Source: Candidatus Binatia bacterium
Lineage (GTDB): Bacteria; Desulfobacterota; Binatia; HRBIN30
Assembly (NCBI GenBank): GCA_026415395.1
Contig: JAOAHD010000007.1
Coordinates: 186,001 to 250,000 of the forward strand
Direction: 5' to 3'
DNA: 64,000 bases
Made by a program: the position numbers and the translations under genes. The notes beneath the pieces were generated by a model. The model ran no database searches. It worked only from the letters and a program-made list of their open reading frames with translations, and was not told the origin of the DNA. Positions within the stretch are counted from its first letter, which is position 1. Each line of letters begins with the position of its first letter. Below are positions 54,374 through 63,078 of the stretch, in pieces.

Positions 54374-55882
54374 ATGGTTGCCGGGAGACTGCTCATCCTT
54401 GCGGTTGCGTTGTTCGCGATTTGCGGTTGCGGTAGCGATGACGAACCGCCGTCCTCGGTTGCCTCCTTGCCGAAGCTCACGGCGCGTCGGGGTGCGGACG
54501 CGGCAATTTACGATGCTGCAGGGCGGCAGGTGCTACTGCGCGGCGTGAACCTGAACAGCTTGGGCGACTACTACCAGGACAACCCCGCTCTGCCGCCTGT
54601 GTTGCCGTTGAGCGAAATGGATTTTCGCCGAATGGCGGGCTTTGGCTTCAATGTTGTGCGGCTGATTGTCTCTTGGTCCGCACTCGAGCCGGAACGGGGC
54701 CGCTGGAGTGAGGCGTACATTGGTCGGATTCGGCAAGCAGTGGCGATGGCGAAGGCGGCGGGATTGTATGTGGTGTTGGACATGCATCAAGACGCGTGGG
54801 GCAAATTCATAGCAACCCCTCCAGGGGTGAATTGCGGAAGTGCGCGGGAGCGGGCGATTGGTTGGGACGGTGCACCCGAGTGGGCGACGATTACCGACGG
54901 CCGGAGCACCTGCCGGACTCCAGGAGTGCGGGAACTTGCCCCTGCGGTGGCGCAGGCCTTCGAGAATTTTTATTCCGACCGTGACGGCATTCAGACGGCG
55001 TTCGTGGCAACTTGGGCGTACCTGGCCGCAGCATTTGCGCAAGAGCCGGCGGTCGCCGGCTACGATTTGTTCAATGAGCCCCACTGGGGGAACAACATCG
55101 TTGGTGCGGGCACGAAGCTTACGGGGCTGTACTCGCGGCTGATTCCGGCCATTCGTGCCGCGGAGCAAGCGGCCGGTGGCTTCCCCCATATCATCTTTTT
55201 TGAACCGGTGGTGTTGTGGCCTGTCGATGGGATGCTGCCGGACCCGGCGGTGATGGACGACCCCCATCTAGTGTTCGCACCACACAACTATGCCGAATCG
55301 ATCACTGGTGCCAATCCGCTCTCCATCGAGCAGGTATTCGAGCGGGCTCGCGCAGATGCCGAGCGCTACCAAGCCACCTTTTGGATTGGCGAGTACGGTT
55401 GGTTTTCCGACCCGCCAGCGAACAAAGCGCGGCTCCTCCGCTACGCCGCGGAAGAAGACCGCTATCTGGTTGGCGGTGCGTGGTGGCAGTGGAAGCAGGC
55501 GTGTGGCGATCCGCACAGCATAGGCATTCCCGGGGGTACGCCGCCGAGCCTGTTGATCCTCTTGCGATATTCCGCGTGTCCCGGTGACGTCGACCTCGGC
55601 TTCGTGCCGGAATGGATCGAAGTGCTTTCTCGCCCTTACCCGCGTGCTGCTCCCGGGCGGTTGCTCGCGTTGGCCAGCGACCCCTCAAGTGGCGAGTTGG
55701 AGATGCACGGGGAGACGGCCACGCCAGGCGAAGCAGAACTTTGGGTGCCGCATCGGAGCGGAACGTTGCGAGTGGATGGTGACGGAGTCGGTGAAGTGCG
55801 GAAGGTGGCGGTTCCGGGCGGGGTTCGAGTTTCGGTGGCGGTGGCCGGCAGCTATCGCGTGCGGGTGCGTTGGGCTCCGTAA
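54374..55882 (+). CDS. GH5-family glycosidase lipoprotein (endoglycoceramidase-like)
   Basis: The 502-aa lipoprotein (lipobox around Cys18, FAICGC) has a GH5 TIM barrel. LLRGVNLNSLGDYY, VRLIVSWSALEP and VLDMHQDAWGKF are followed by acid/base Glu235 in DLFNEPHWG and nucleophile Glu340 in WIGEYGW. Near the C-terminus is a beta domain of about 90 residues. The DMHQDAW and FNEPH patterns are typical of endoglycoceramidase/beta-exoglucanase-type GH5 enzymes acting on glycolipids. It is likely attached to the outer membrane. It stands alone behind a 183-bp gap. Confidence 0.85.
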   Translation: MVAGRLLILAVALFAICGCGSDDEPPSSVASLPKLTARRGADAAIYDAAGRQVLLRGVNLNSLGDYYQDNPALPPVLPLSEMDFRRMAGFGFNVVRLIVSWSALEPERGRWSEAYIGRIRQAVAMAKAAGLYVVLDMHQDAWGKFIATPPGVNCGSARERAIGWDGAPEWATITDGRSTCRTPGVRELAPAVAQAFENFYSDRDGIQTAFVATWAYLAAAFAQEPAVAGYDLFNEPHWGNNIVGAGTKLTGLYSRLIPAIRAAEQAAGGFPHIIFFEPVVLWPVDGMLPDPAVMDDPHLVFAPHNYAESITGANPLSIEQVFERARADAERYQATFWIGEYGWFSDPPANKARLLRYAAEEDRYLVGGAWWQWKQACGDPHSIGIPGGTPPSLLILLRYSACPGDVDLGFVPEWIEVLSRPYPRAAPGRLLALASDPSSGELEMHGETATPGEAELWVPHRSGTLRVDGDGVGEVRKVAVPGGVRVSVAVAGSYRVRVRWAP

Positions 55883-55924
55883 AGTGCGGTTCGACGTCGA
55901 ACCTGACGTTGACGGGTGCCGCCG

Positions 55925-56443
55925 TCAGCGCCGCCGCTCTGCAAAGGCGGGCGTGTGCTGTGCCACGAGCTGCTCGATAAGTGATACGAGCTCGCTTTTG
56001 GCCACGGTGGCAGAAAGCGCGTGGTCGTCATCCACCTCGATGAGGTGGACGAGCTCGGCCGTGCCCGTGCGGGCCAAGGTGCGGCTGTCGTCGATCGCGA
56101 CCACGGTATCGCGCGTTCCGTGAACGATCCACACCGGCACGCCCGGCGGCAAAAAGCGCGGAACGTCGTAATGAAACACGGCTGGGGCGAGGAGCATGGT
56201 CGGTCCGCTCCAAGCTTTGCGATGCAAGAGCGCCACCGCCACCGCCCCTCCAAAGGAGGAGCCCACCAGAACATCGGGTTGGAATTCCGCGAGCACCTTC
56301 TGGTGCAGATCCACGCAACCCAGAAAATCGCTGGTGTTCATGGCGGGGGTGATCGCGTCGAAGTGCTCGGCAAACAGCCGCGCTTTGGTGCCTTGCGGGC
56401 TTCCTTCGAGACCGTGAATGAACTGCAGGCGAATGCGGCGCAT
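55925..56443 (-). CDS. Small alpha/beta-hydrolase (YqiA-like)
   Basis: The 172-aa protein is a compact hydrolase. FIHGLEGSPQGTK is the oxyanion loop; S63 lies in VGSSFGGAVAV, an Asp in WIVHGTRDTVV, and a His in VDDDHAL. These provide a complete Ser-Asp-His triad. Its length and the HGLEGSP motif resemble the UPF0227/YqiA esterase group. It is divergent from the nitroreductase gene. Confidence 0.82.
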   Translation of the reverse strand: MRRIRLQFIHGLEGSPQGTKARLFAEHFDAITPAMNTSDFLGCVDLHQKVLAEFQPDVLVGSSFGGAVAVALLHRKAWSGPTMLLAPAVFHYDVPRFLPPGVPVWIVHGTRDTVVAIDDSRTLARTGTAELVHLIEVDDDHALSATVAKSELVSLIEQLVAQHTPAFAERRR

Positions 56444-56550
56444 GCGGCTCTAGTTGCCGCAAAAGTGGCTGAAGAAAAAGCAGGGCTGGTCTACTTTCGC
56501 GCGGGTTCTTGTGCTTGGCTGTCGCCGGAGGATTCGCAGGGAGGACGAAG

Positions 56551-57228
56551 ATGAAGCCGTTGGATCTCGCAGTTGTGGATCACTTGCTCACGACAACGCG
56601 CTCGGTGCGCAAGCGCTTGGATCTCAGCCGGCCTGTGCCTTTGGATGTAATCGAGCGTTGCATCGAGATTGCGATCCAGGCCCCGACGGGCTCCAACGCG
56701 CAAAACTGGCACTTTCTGGTGGTGACCGATGCGGAAAAACGCGAGCAGTTGGCGAATCTCTATCGGCAGGCGTTTTCTTTGTACCGCCAGATGAACGTGA
56801 ATGCCCCGCAATTGCGCGAAGGGGACCCGCGTCGCGAGCAAACATTGCGCATCGTCGAGTCGGCCACGTACTTGGCGGACCATCTTCATGAAGTCCCGGT
56901 TCACGTCGTGCCGTGTATCGATGGGCGGGCGGAGCAGGGCCCGGTGGTGATGCAAGCCTCGCTGTACGGCTCGATCTTGCCCGCAGTGTGGTCGTTGATG
57001 CTGGCGCTGCGGTCGCGCGGGCTCGGTTCGGCTTGGACGACGCTACACCTCATGTACGAGAAAGAGGCGGCCGCGGTGTTGGGAATTCCTGAGCACGTCA
57101 CGCAAGTCGCGCTCTTACCGGTGGCGTATTTCACGGGCGAAGATTTCAAGCCTGCGAAGCGTTTGCCCGTGCGAAACTTCATCTCGCTGAATTCGTGGGG
57201 AACTCCGCTTCCAGAGAGAGCAGGCTGA
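56551..57228 (+). CDS. Nitroreductase-family FMN protein
   Basis: The 225-aa protein is of the nitroreductase fold: TTRSVRKRLDLSRPVP with the FMN-phosphate Arg/Ser, QAPTGSNAQNWHFLVV, LPAVWSLMLALRSRGLGSAWTTL, and VALLPVAYFTGEDFKPAKR. Members reduce nitro compounds, quinones or enoates with NAD(P)H. The ATG at 56551 is preceded by GGGAGGA. No neighbour indicates its substrate. Confidence 0.87.
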   Translation: MKPLDLAVVDHLLTTTRSVRKRLDLSRPVPLDVIERCIEIAIQAPTGSNAQNWHFLVVTDAEKREQLANLYRQAFSLYRQMNVNAPQLREGDPRREQTLRIVESATYLADHLHEVPVHVVPCIDGRAEQGPVVMQASLYGSILPAVWSLMLALRSRGLGSAWTTLHLMYEKEAAAVLGIPEHVTQVALLPVAYFTGEDFKPAKRLPVRNFISLNSWGTPLPERAG

Positions 57229-57335
57229 ACGGCCGCGCAGCCCGGAGGGCAGGTTATAGAGACGGGGCGCTGGTACCGATTTCGTGACGGCTTGCGGCCC
57301 GCGGCGTTTTCCGCCGCGTGGGAGGTTGCGGATCG

Positions 57336-58130
57336 CTAGCGGCCTTTGAAGACGGGATCGCGGCGCTCGATAAATGCCTGGACGCCCTCGCGCAGGTCTT
57401 CCGACTGGGCAACGATCGCTTGTGCGAGCCCTTCTTCTTCGAGGCACGTTTCCAGGTCGCCGTCGAGAGAACGGTTGAGGAGCCGCTTCGAGAAGCCGAG
57501 AGCGATGGTGGGGCCGCGCGCCAACCGTTCGGCCCACGAGCGGGCGGTGGCTTCGAGCTGATCCGCGGGCACAACCCGGTTTACTAAGCCCCAGCAGTGA
57601 GCGTCTTCCGCGCTGAGGTCGTCGCCGAAGAACACCAGCTCTTTAGCGCGCTGCAGTCCGATCAAGCGCGGAAGCAAAAAGGCACCGCCAGCATCGACAG
57701 CGAGACCACGCCGCACAAAGATTTCGATGAAGCGGGCCTCCTGAGCGGCGATGACGAAGTCCGAGGCAAAGGCCAGGTGAGCGCCAAGCCCAGCGGCAAC
57801 GCCATTGACGGCGCAGACCACCGGTTTCTCCAACTCCCACAGGGCGCGGATCAAGCGCTGCGAGCTGCCTTTCATCACCAGGCGGGTAGCGCCGGGGCCT
57901 TGCGGACCCTGCCCCCGCGAACCGGAAAGATCAGCGCCGGTGCAAAAGCCTTTTCCCGCACCGGTGAGGACGAGGGCACGGATATCGGAATTGGTTTGCG
58001 CGTCGTGAAAGATGCGGATGAGTTCTTCGCGCATCGTGGCGTTCACCGCATTGCGTTGCTCCGGGCGGTTGAGCGTGACCCAGGCAACGTTGTTCTCCAG
58101 CTTGTAGGCAACCGTTTCGAACTCGGGCAT
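57336..58130 (-). CDS. Enoyl-CoA hydratase/isomerase family protein
   Basis: The 264-aa crotonase-fold protein has a WVTLNRPEQRNAVNATMREEL start, oxyanion residues in LTGAGKGFCTGADLSGSRG, VCAVNGVAAGLGAHLAFASDFV, and ARFIEIFVRRGLAVDAGGAFLLPRLIG. The Glu of ARFIEI aligns near the usual catalytic site; the second is Asp (VDAGG), common in isomerase-like or dehydratase members. GTG 58139 overlaps the DUF1329 stop, but ATG 58130 has better spacing from GGAAAG. It lies at the end of a transport operon, hinting at a lipid or sterol-like CoA substrate. Confidence 0.88.
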   Translation of the reverse strand: MPEFETVAYKLENNVAWVTLNRPEQRNAVNATMREELIRIFHDAQTNSDIRALVLTGAGKGFCTGADLSGSRGQGPQGPGATRLVMKGSSQRLIRALWELEKPVVCAVNGVAAGLGAHLAFASDFVIAAQEARFIEIFVRRGLAVDAGGAFLLPRLIGLQRAKELVFFGDDLSAEDAHCWGLVNRVVPADQLEATARSWAERLARGPTIALGFSKRLLNRSLDGDLETCLEEEGLAQAIVAQSEDLREGVQAFIERRDPVFKGR

Positions 58131-58135
58131 GGTGC

Positions 58136-59491
58136 TCACTTTCCAAAACGATTCAGGGTGGCGGAATCAAAGAACGTTGCAGGGAAACGGACTTTGCGGT
58201 CGTTGGCGATATCCTTGCCCGGAGGGGTCAATCCGCCGAGGGTGGCGCGGTTCAGCTTGACGTTTTCCGCGCACTGGAACGAGAAGTGGGATGACCACTG
58301 GTGCTCCACTGCCCCGTCAGGGCGCTGGTTCTTGTCGCGCTGGTAGGCGACGATTTGCAACGTATTCAGATGTTCGCCATTCCAGCCGAATTTGCGGTTC
58401 CATGCGCCTTGGTAGGTTTCTTTGTCGATGTGCAGTTCGATTCGGCCGTAGAGGTAGTATCGGTCTTTGGGCACGCCTTGTATGATCCAGACTTTGCGCT
58501 TGGCGAGCGCAGCGCGCACAGGAGCCCAGGCGATGCCTTTCCAGTCGGGTGTTTGGAAGCCGACGACTTGAAGATTCGTCCATACCGTGCGCCAGCCTCC
58601 TTCGGGCAACCAGTAGCGCTGTGGCATGCGTTCGAAGCTCTCAGGGTCGACGATGCGCAGCGTTTCCCCTTCGCCGACAAACGACCATGTAAAGTCCTCC
58701 GGTTTTCCGTCAAAGAAGGGGCCGTCGTCTTGACTCATGTCGGAGCCGAGGAAGCCGTCGGACCGATTGGCAGGGCTGACCGCGCGCACCCGGCGCAAGG
58801 CGGGAACGTAGGTCCAGTTAGAGTCGCGCTTGTTGGAGTCACGGTAGCGCCAGGTCAGCGAGGCGGTTCCGTGCAAATCCGCAGGGGATGTGGCCACGGC
58901 CACGAACTGCATGGAGAAGTTGTTCGGGTTGGGGAGCCGGTAGTCTGGGTCCTGTCCGTCGTAGTACAGAAAGTACACATCTTGGATGGCTTCGCGGTCC
59001 ACGCCGTCGGGTCTCACCCAGGCGAGCAAAATCAGGTTATGGCTGCTGCCCTCGTTCCAGTACTGGTAGAAGAAGTTCCACAAGATCTTCACTGCGGCGG
59101 CGGGGTCTTTGCCTGGGTCGATGTCGGGGAACGGCAGTCCGTAGACAAATGCCGGTTGGCGGCCGGTGGCCGCGTCGATGATTGTGCCCTCTGGACTCGT
59201 GGTGTAGCGACCACGATTGGCCTCGCTGGCGGCTAGGAAGCGCGGGTCCCAGCGGTAAATGCCCTCTGGCCAGTCAATGATTTTGTTCTGGTAATGGCCC
59301 TCCCGGTAGTGGCGGAGAATTTCCGGCGGTAACAGGTTTTCCGCAAGCTGCCAGTTGTCCTTGCCCAGCACGCTGCCCGGGGCAAGGCCGTTGGGGTCTG
59401 CCGCCTGGGCTATGCGCCCAGAGAAAATCGCCAGGGTGCTTGCCAGTGCGCAAGCGCCGACAAGCCGCCAGGACTGCAGCTGTGCCCTCAT
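58136..59491 (-). CDS. DUF1329 outer-membrane-associated protein
   Basis: The 451-aa exported protein (signal ALASTLAIFSGRIAQA) is a member of DUF1329, with IDWPEGIYRWDPRFLAASEAN, DSNWTYVPALRRVRAVSPANRSDGFLGSDMSQDDGPFF and VWIIQGVPKDRYYLYGRI. Family members are beta-rich lipoprotein-carrier-like proteins usually encoded beside RND exporters and BNR/YCF48 proteins; they may carry hydrophobic cargo to the outer membrane. Here it follows the RND gene by 29 bp in exactly that setting. GGAGGAG precedes the ATG. Confidence 0.88.
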   Translation of the reverse strand: MRAQLQSWRLVGACALASTLAIFSGRIAQAADPNGLAPGSVLGKDNWQLAENLLPPEILRHYREGHYQNKIIDWPEGIYRWDPRFLAASEANRGRYTTSPEGTIIDAATGRQPAFVYGLPFPDIDPGKDPAAAVKILWNFFYQYWNEGSSHNLILLAWVRPDGVDREAIQDVYFLYYDGQDPDYRLPNPNNFSMQFVAVATSPADLHGTASLTWRYRDSNKRDSNWTYVPALRRVRAVSPANRSDGFLGSDMSQDDGPFFDGKPEDFTWSFVGEGETLRIVDPESFERMPQRYWLPEGGWRTVWTNLQVVGFQTPDWKGIAWAPVRAALAKRKVWIIQGVPKDRYYLYGRIELHIDKETYQGAWNRKFGWNGEHLNTLQIVAYQRDKNQRPDGAVEHQWSSHFSFQCAENVKLNRATLGGLTPPGKDIANDRKVRFPATFFDSATLNRFGK

Positions 59492-59520
59492 CGCGCTCCT
59501 CCTTCTTGGCGAGCATACAT

Positions 59521-61917
59521 TCAACGACCCGCTCCAGCTTGCAAGAGGATGGCTTCTGCTCGTTGCTCGGCCCGGGCAACGGCGAAGCGCGGGCGGAGCA
59601 GCGAAACCATGGCGGGAATGAACAGCAGCGCACCGGCGGCATGGAAAATCATGAGCAGCATGAGCACGAAGGCCATTTCGGCCTGAAATTTCAGCGGGAA
59701 GAAAAGCCAAAACACCACGCTGACGACCAGCGTGGTGCAAGTAAAGATGATTGCTTTGCCTGTAGTGAGGATGGCGCGGCGGTTTGCTTCGTCGAAGTCG
59801 GCAGTTTCTTCGTACTCCTCGACGATGCGGCTGAGCACGTAGTAACCGTAGTCAATGCCGATCCCGATCCCAACGGCAGCAACCGGCAAAGAGTTGATGT
59901 TGAAGTCGATGCCGGCGAGGTACATCACCGCTTCGCTCAGGGGCTGGGCAACGATCGAAGGGATCATAACGATCAGCGCCCCAAGCACCGACCAGTACGT
60001 GAGGAAGCTCAAGATGAACACAACGCAAAAAATTAAGGGTACGTTGACGCGATAGGACCACTCGACCTCTTCGTTTGTGGCCGCCAGAATTCCCAGCAGG
60101 CCACCGGCCAGCAGGTAGCGAACGCTATCGTCGGGCCGACTGTGCTCGGCGATGTATGCCTTAGCGCGGTCGAGGGCGTTGTGGATGATGTCGTTGTTGT
60201 AGTTCCGGTAGAGGATCGTGATGGTGGCGTTCGTGTAGTCGGGGCTAAAGAAGCGATCCATCTCGCCGCGGCTTGTCCCTGCGGTCAGCAAGTAGAAAAG
60301 CTGGCCGATATGGTCGTCGCGCGTGGGCAGCATCTCCCACTTTGGATCGCCTTCGCGGAACGTGCGGTAAATTTTCTTCAGCAGGGTGGCGGCAGTGATA
60401 TTGCCGTTTGCGCCTTCGCCTTGGGTCATGTGGCGGGCAAACAGCTCGATGTCGTTCAGGGTTTTCGCATCTTTGATGGCCTCGGGTTTTTTGCCCTCAG
60501 CGATAATGACGAGTTGGCTGGCGACCCCAACGAACTTCTCGTTCAACTTGCGGAAGGCGACGTTGTACGGGTGGTCGTGGTACAACAAAGCGGCACCCGG
60601 TTCGGTGTCGCCCGTTTTGAGTTTGTGGGCGAAGTAGACACCGAAGGCCATGGTCACGGCAAACAAAGCGACGACGAACCAGCGCATGCTGCCTTGCCCC
60701 ATGGCGATCAGCGCCCGGCTGATACCTTCGTAAATGGCGTCCGAGATGCGGCGACCGGGAGGATGGCTTTTGGGGGGCTTGACGAAGGTGAGGATAATCG
60801 GGTGCAGAGTGACGACGCTCAGGAAGATGCTGATGATCCAAAAGCTCGCTACGAAAGCGAGCTTTTGCATGAGCGGGATGCTGGCCACGGCAATGGTGAG
60901 GATGGCGAGCCCGTCGGCAACAATGGACACCATCGCCGGCGGGAAGAGCGCGCGGTAGGAGCGTACGATGGCCTCATGTTTATTGTGGGTGAGGAAGTAC
61001 TCGTCGTGATAGCGCTCCATCGATTGCACGGAGTGGCTGAGCGCTCGGGCAGTAATCAGAACGAAAACCACCAGCACCAAGGGATCGAGCGTGAAGCCGC
61101 AGAGTCCAGCGAAGCCGAGGCCCCAGATGGCGCTCATGAGCCCGGAAAACACCGGGATCAGCACGCCCTGGAGAGAGCGGAAGTAAAACCACAAGAGCAG
61201 AACGATGGCGATGCCGGTGGCGAGAAACACGTAGCCCATCTTTCCCAGGGCTTCGTTGAAGTAGGCGTAAAGCACCGGGGGGCCGGATACGTAAATCTTC
61301 ACTAAGCCGTCGGCTTCTTCGCGCTTGACGATGTCCTGCACCCGCTGCCACATAGTGTTGAGGTCGAAGTATTCCTCCCAGAAGCCGGCAGTGATGAGGG
61401 TGGCGGTGTCGTCCGGCGATACGAAGAAGCCGCGAACGCCCTCGGTCGTGTACACCTTTTGCCGCAGGAACTCCATGTCTTCCTTGTCCTGTGGCAAGCG
61501 AGGGTACATGAGCGGCACCACTTTGATGCCGGATCCCGACGTGAGCGTGGTTTTGAGTTTCGGGTGGGTAATCGACAGGACTTGTTCGCCGTTGACTCCC
61601 GGCACATTGTGCAGGAGATCGACGGTGATGCGGTCCACCTTCTCAATGATGCGCGGATCATCGAAAATCGTGCCCTTCGTGGCCTCGACCACCATGACCA
61701 GTTGGTTCGCGGTACCGAACATGTTGCGATACTTGATGTACAACTGGATGTACGGGTGGTTGGGGGGCATCAAGTCGAAGAAGCTCGTGAAGATCGTGAG
61801 CTGGGTGGCGGTGAACCAAATGAAAAACAGCGTGCCCGCGCCCACGACCACCGAGACCAGCAGCCGCCGACGCAGCAAGAAGTACAAGTAGCCTTCGATC
61901 CACTCTCGCGGCAGCAT
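59521..61917 (-). CDS. MMPL/RND-family transporter
   Basis: The 798-aa protein has twelve membrane helices in two RND halves. Each half begins with one helix, then a periplasmic loop of about 200 residues, then five helices. LFYFRSLQGVLIPVFSGLMSAIWGLGF and the second-half GIGIGIDYGYYVLSRIVEE (with the membrane acidic residue) are diagnostic of the MMPL/HpnN group. These move hydrophobic or lipid molecules. The ATG at 61917 is 2 bp after the YCF48 stop, and an upstream extension to 62043 would overlap it. It is the second gene of the YCF48-RND-DUF1329-hydratase operon. Confidence 0.92.
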   Translation of the reverse strand: MLPREWIEGYLYFLLRRRLLVSVVVGAGTLFFIWFTATQLTIFTSFFDLMPPNHPYIQLYIKYRNMFGTANQLVMVVEATKGTIFDDPRIIEKVDRITVDLLHNVPGVNGEQVLSITHPKLKTTLTSGSGIKVVPLMYPRLPQDKEDMEFLRQKVYTTEGVRGFFVSPDDTATLITAGFWEEYFDLNTMWQRVQDIVKREEADGLVKIYVSGPPVLYAYFNEALGKMGYVFLATGIAIVLLLWFYFRSLQGVLIPVFSGLMSAIWGLGFAGLCGFTLDPLVLVVFVLITARALSHSVQSMERYHDEYFLTHNKHEAIVRSYRALFPPAMVSIVADGLAILTIAVASIPLMQKLAFVASFWIISIFLSVVTLHPIILTFVKPPKSHPPGRRISDAIYEGISRALIAMGQGSMRWFVVALFAVTMAFGVYFAHKLKTGDTEPGAALLYHDHPYNVAFRKLNEKFVGVASQLVIIAEGKKPEAIKDAKTLNDIELFARHMTQGEGANGNITAATLLKKIYRTFREGDPKWEMLPTRDDHIGQLFYLLTAGTSRGEMDRFFSPDYTNATITILYRNYNNDIIHNALDRAKAYIAEHSRPDDSVRYLLAGGLLGILAATNEEVEWSYRVNVPLIFCVVFILSFLTYWSVLGALIVMIPSIVAQPLSEAVMYLAGIDFNINSLPVAAVGIGIGIDYGYYVLSRIVEEYEETADFDEANRRAILTTGKAIIFTCTTLVVSVVFWLFFPLKFQAEMAFVLMLLMIFHAAGALLFIPAMVSLLRPRFAVARAEQRAEAILLQAGAGR

Positions 61918-61919
61918 GG

Positions 61920-62948
61920 CTAGCGACCTTCTGGTTTGATCAAACGCTGACCATCGACGCGCACGGTCAGCCCACCCGCGCCCACGAGCATCCCAGCGCC
62001 ATTGGACACGAGCGCCACGCTGCGGATCCAACCGAGCTTCCACTCGCCGGGCACTTCCTTGCGTTGCCAGGTTTGACCGCTGTCGGTGCTGAAAAAGATC
62101 GTGCCGATGTCGCCCACGGCGACTCCGATGCGCCCATGGATGACGATGTCATAGAGGCTGGCGTTTTCCAGTTGCTCGGCAACCCCGACTTGTTCGAGGC
62201 CACCGATTTCCGGGTCGCCACGCAAAACTGTCCAGGTTCGCCCGCCATCGGTGGTGTGGAGAATGAGCCCGTCCAATCCACAGGCCCAACCGCGCTTGGT
62301 ATCGGTAAAATGGACGCCGAAGAGCGTCTTGCCCACACCGGTGTCGAGTTCTTCCCAGGTATTGCCGCCGTCTTGAGTGCGCAGCACCACGCCAGTTTCC
62401 CCCACTACCCAACCGTGTGAGGCATCGGGCCATGACTGGGCGTAGAAAATGACGTCGCGGTCGAAACTGCGATCCTGCCACGTCCTTCCGCCGTCGCGTG
62501 TCACGGCCATTGCACCCCAGTCACCGACGGTCCAAGCGGTGTTTGCGTCGATCGCCGCAACGTGGAACAGGTGCTTTCCTAGGCTCGCCTGTTTGGTCCA
62601 CGTTTTCCCACCATCCTTGGTATGGAGGATGATGCCGGTGCGGCCGACGATCCAGCCGGATTGCCGGTCGACAAACGCCACGCCGAACAGTTGTTCGAGA
62701 GTGCCGGACCGTTGGGCTTGCCATGTTCGGCCGCCGTCTGTGGTGTGGTACACGGAACCAAAAGCGCCCACCACCCAACCTTCGTCCGGACTTACGAAAG
62801 CGGTGGCATAAAGGTTGTCGACCACGCGGGTGGAAGTTGCAGCGGCGAGGGGGTGTGCGGTAGCCATCAAGTTTAGCGCCGCTGCCACGAAGGCGGACCA
62901 CCAAGGGATTCTGCGCTGAGACATCATCTGCTTCACAGCCGCGCTCAC
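61920..62948 (-). CDS. YCF48/HCF136-like BNR beta-propeller
   Basis: The 342-aa exported protein (hydrophobic N-terminus WWSAFVAAALNLMATAHPLAAA) is a beta-propeller of seven YCF48/BNR units, e.g. DNLYATAFVSPDEGWVVG, TTDGGRTWQAQ, LHTKDGGKTWTKQ, RTQDGGNTWEEL and FSTDSGQTWQRK. Such proteins are assembly factors; in bacteria they are regularly paired with DUF1329 and RND exporter genes. It heads a minus-strand operon with the exporter. Confidence 0.9.
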   Translation of the reverse strand: MSAAVKQMMSQRRIPWWSAFVAAALNLMATAHPLAAATSTRVVDNLYATAFVSPDEGWVVGAFGSVYHTTDGGRTWQAQRSGTLEQLFGVAFVDRQSGWIVGRTGIILHTKDGGKTWTKQASLGKHLFHVAAIDANTAWTVGDWGAMAVTRDGGRTWQDRSFDRDVIFYAQSWPDASHGWVVGETGVVLRTQDGGNTWEELDTGVGKTLFGVHFTDTKRGWACGLDGLILHTTDGGRTWTVLRGDPEIGGLEQVGVAEQLENASLYDIVIHGRIGVAVGDIGTIFFSTDSGQTWQRKEVPGEWKLGWIRSVALVSNGAGMLVGAGGLTVRVDGQRLIKPEGR

Positions 62949-63078
62949 AGTCGGAACAACTCCGCCTTATAGGGCGCCCCTTGGAAACGAGTCAACCAGA
63001 GTTCGGCGAACGCCCGCTTTGCCGCAAACCAGCGGAAGCGAGTTGCTGCGGGATCCCCGGTGCGCGCCGCTACCGAAT

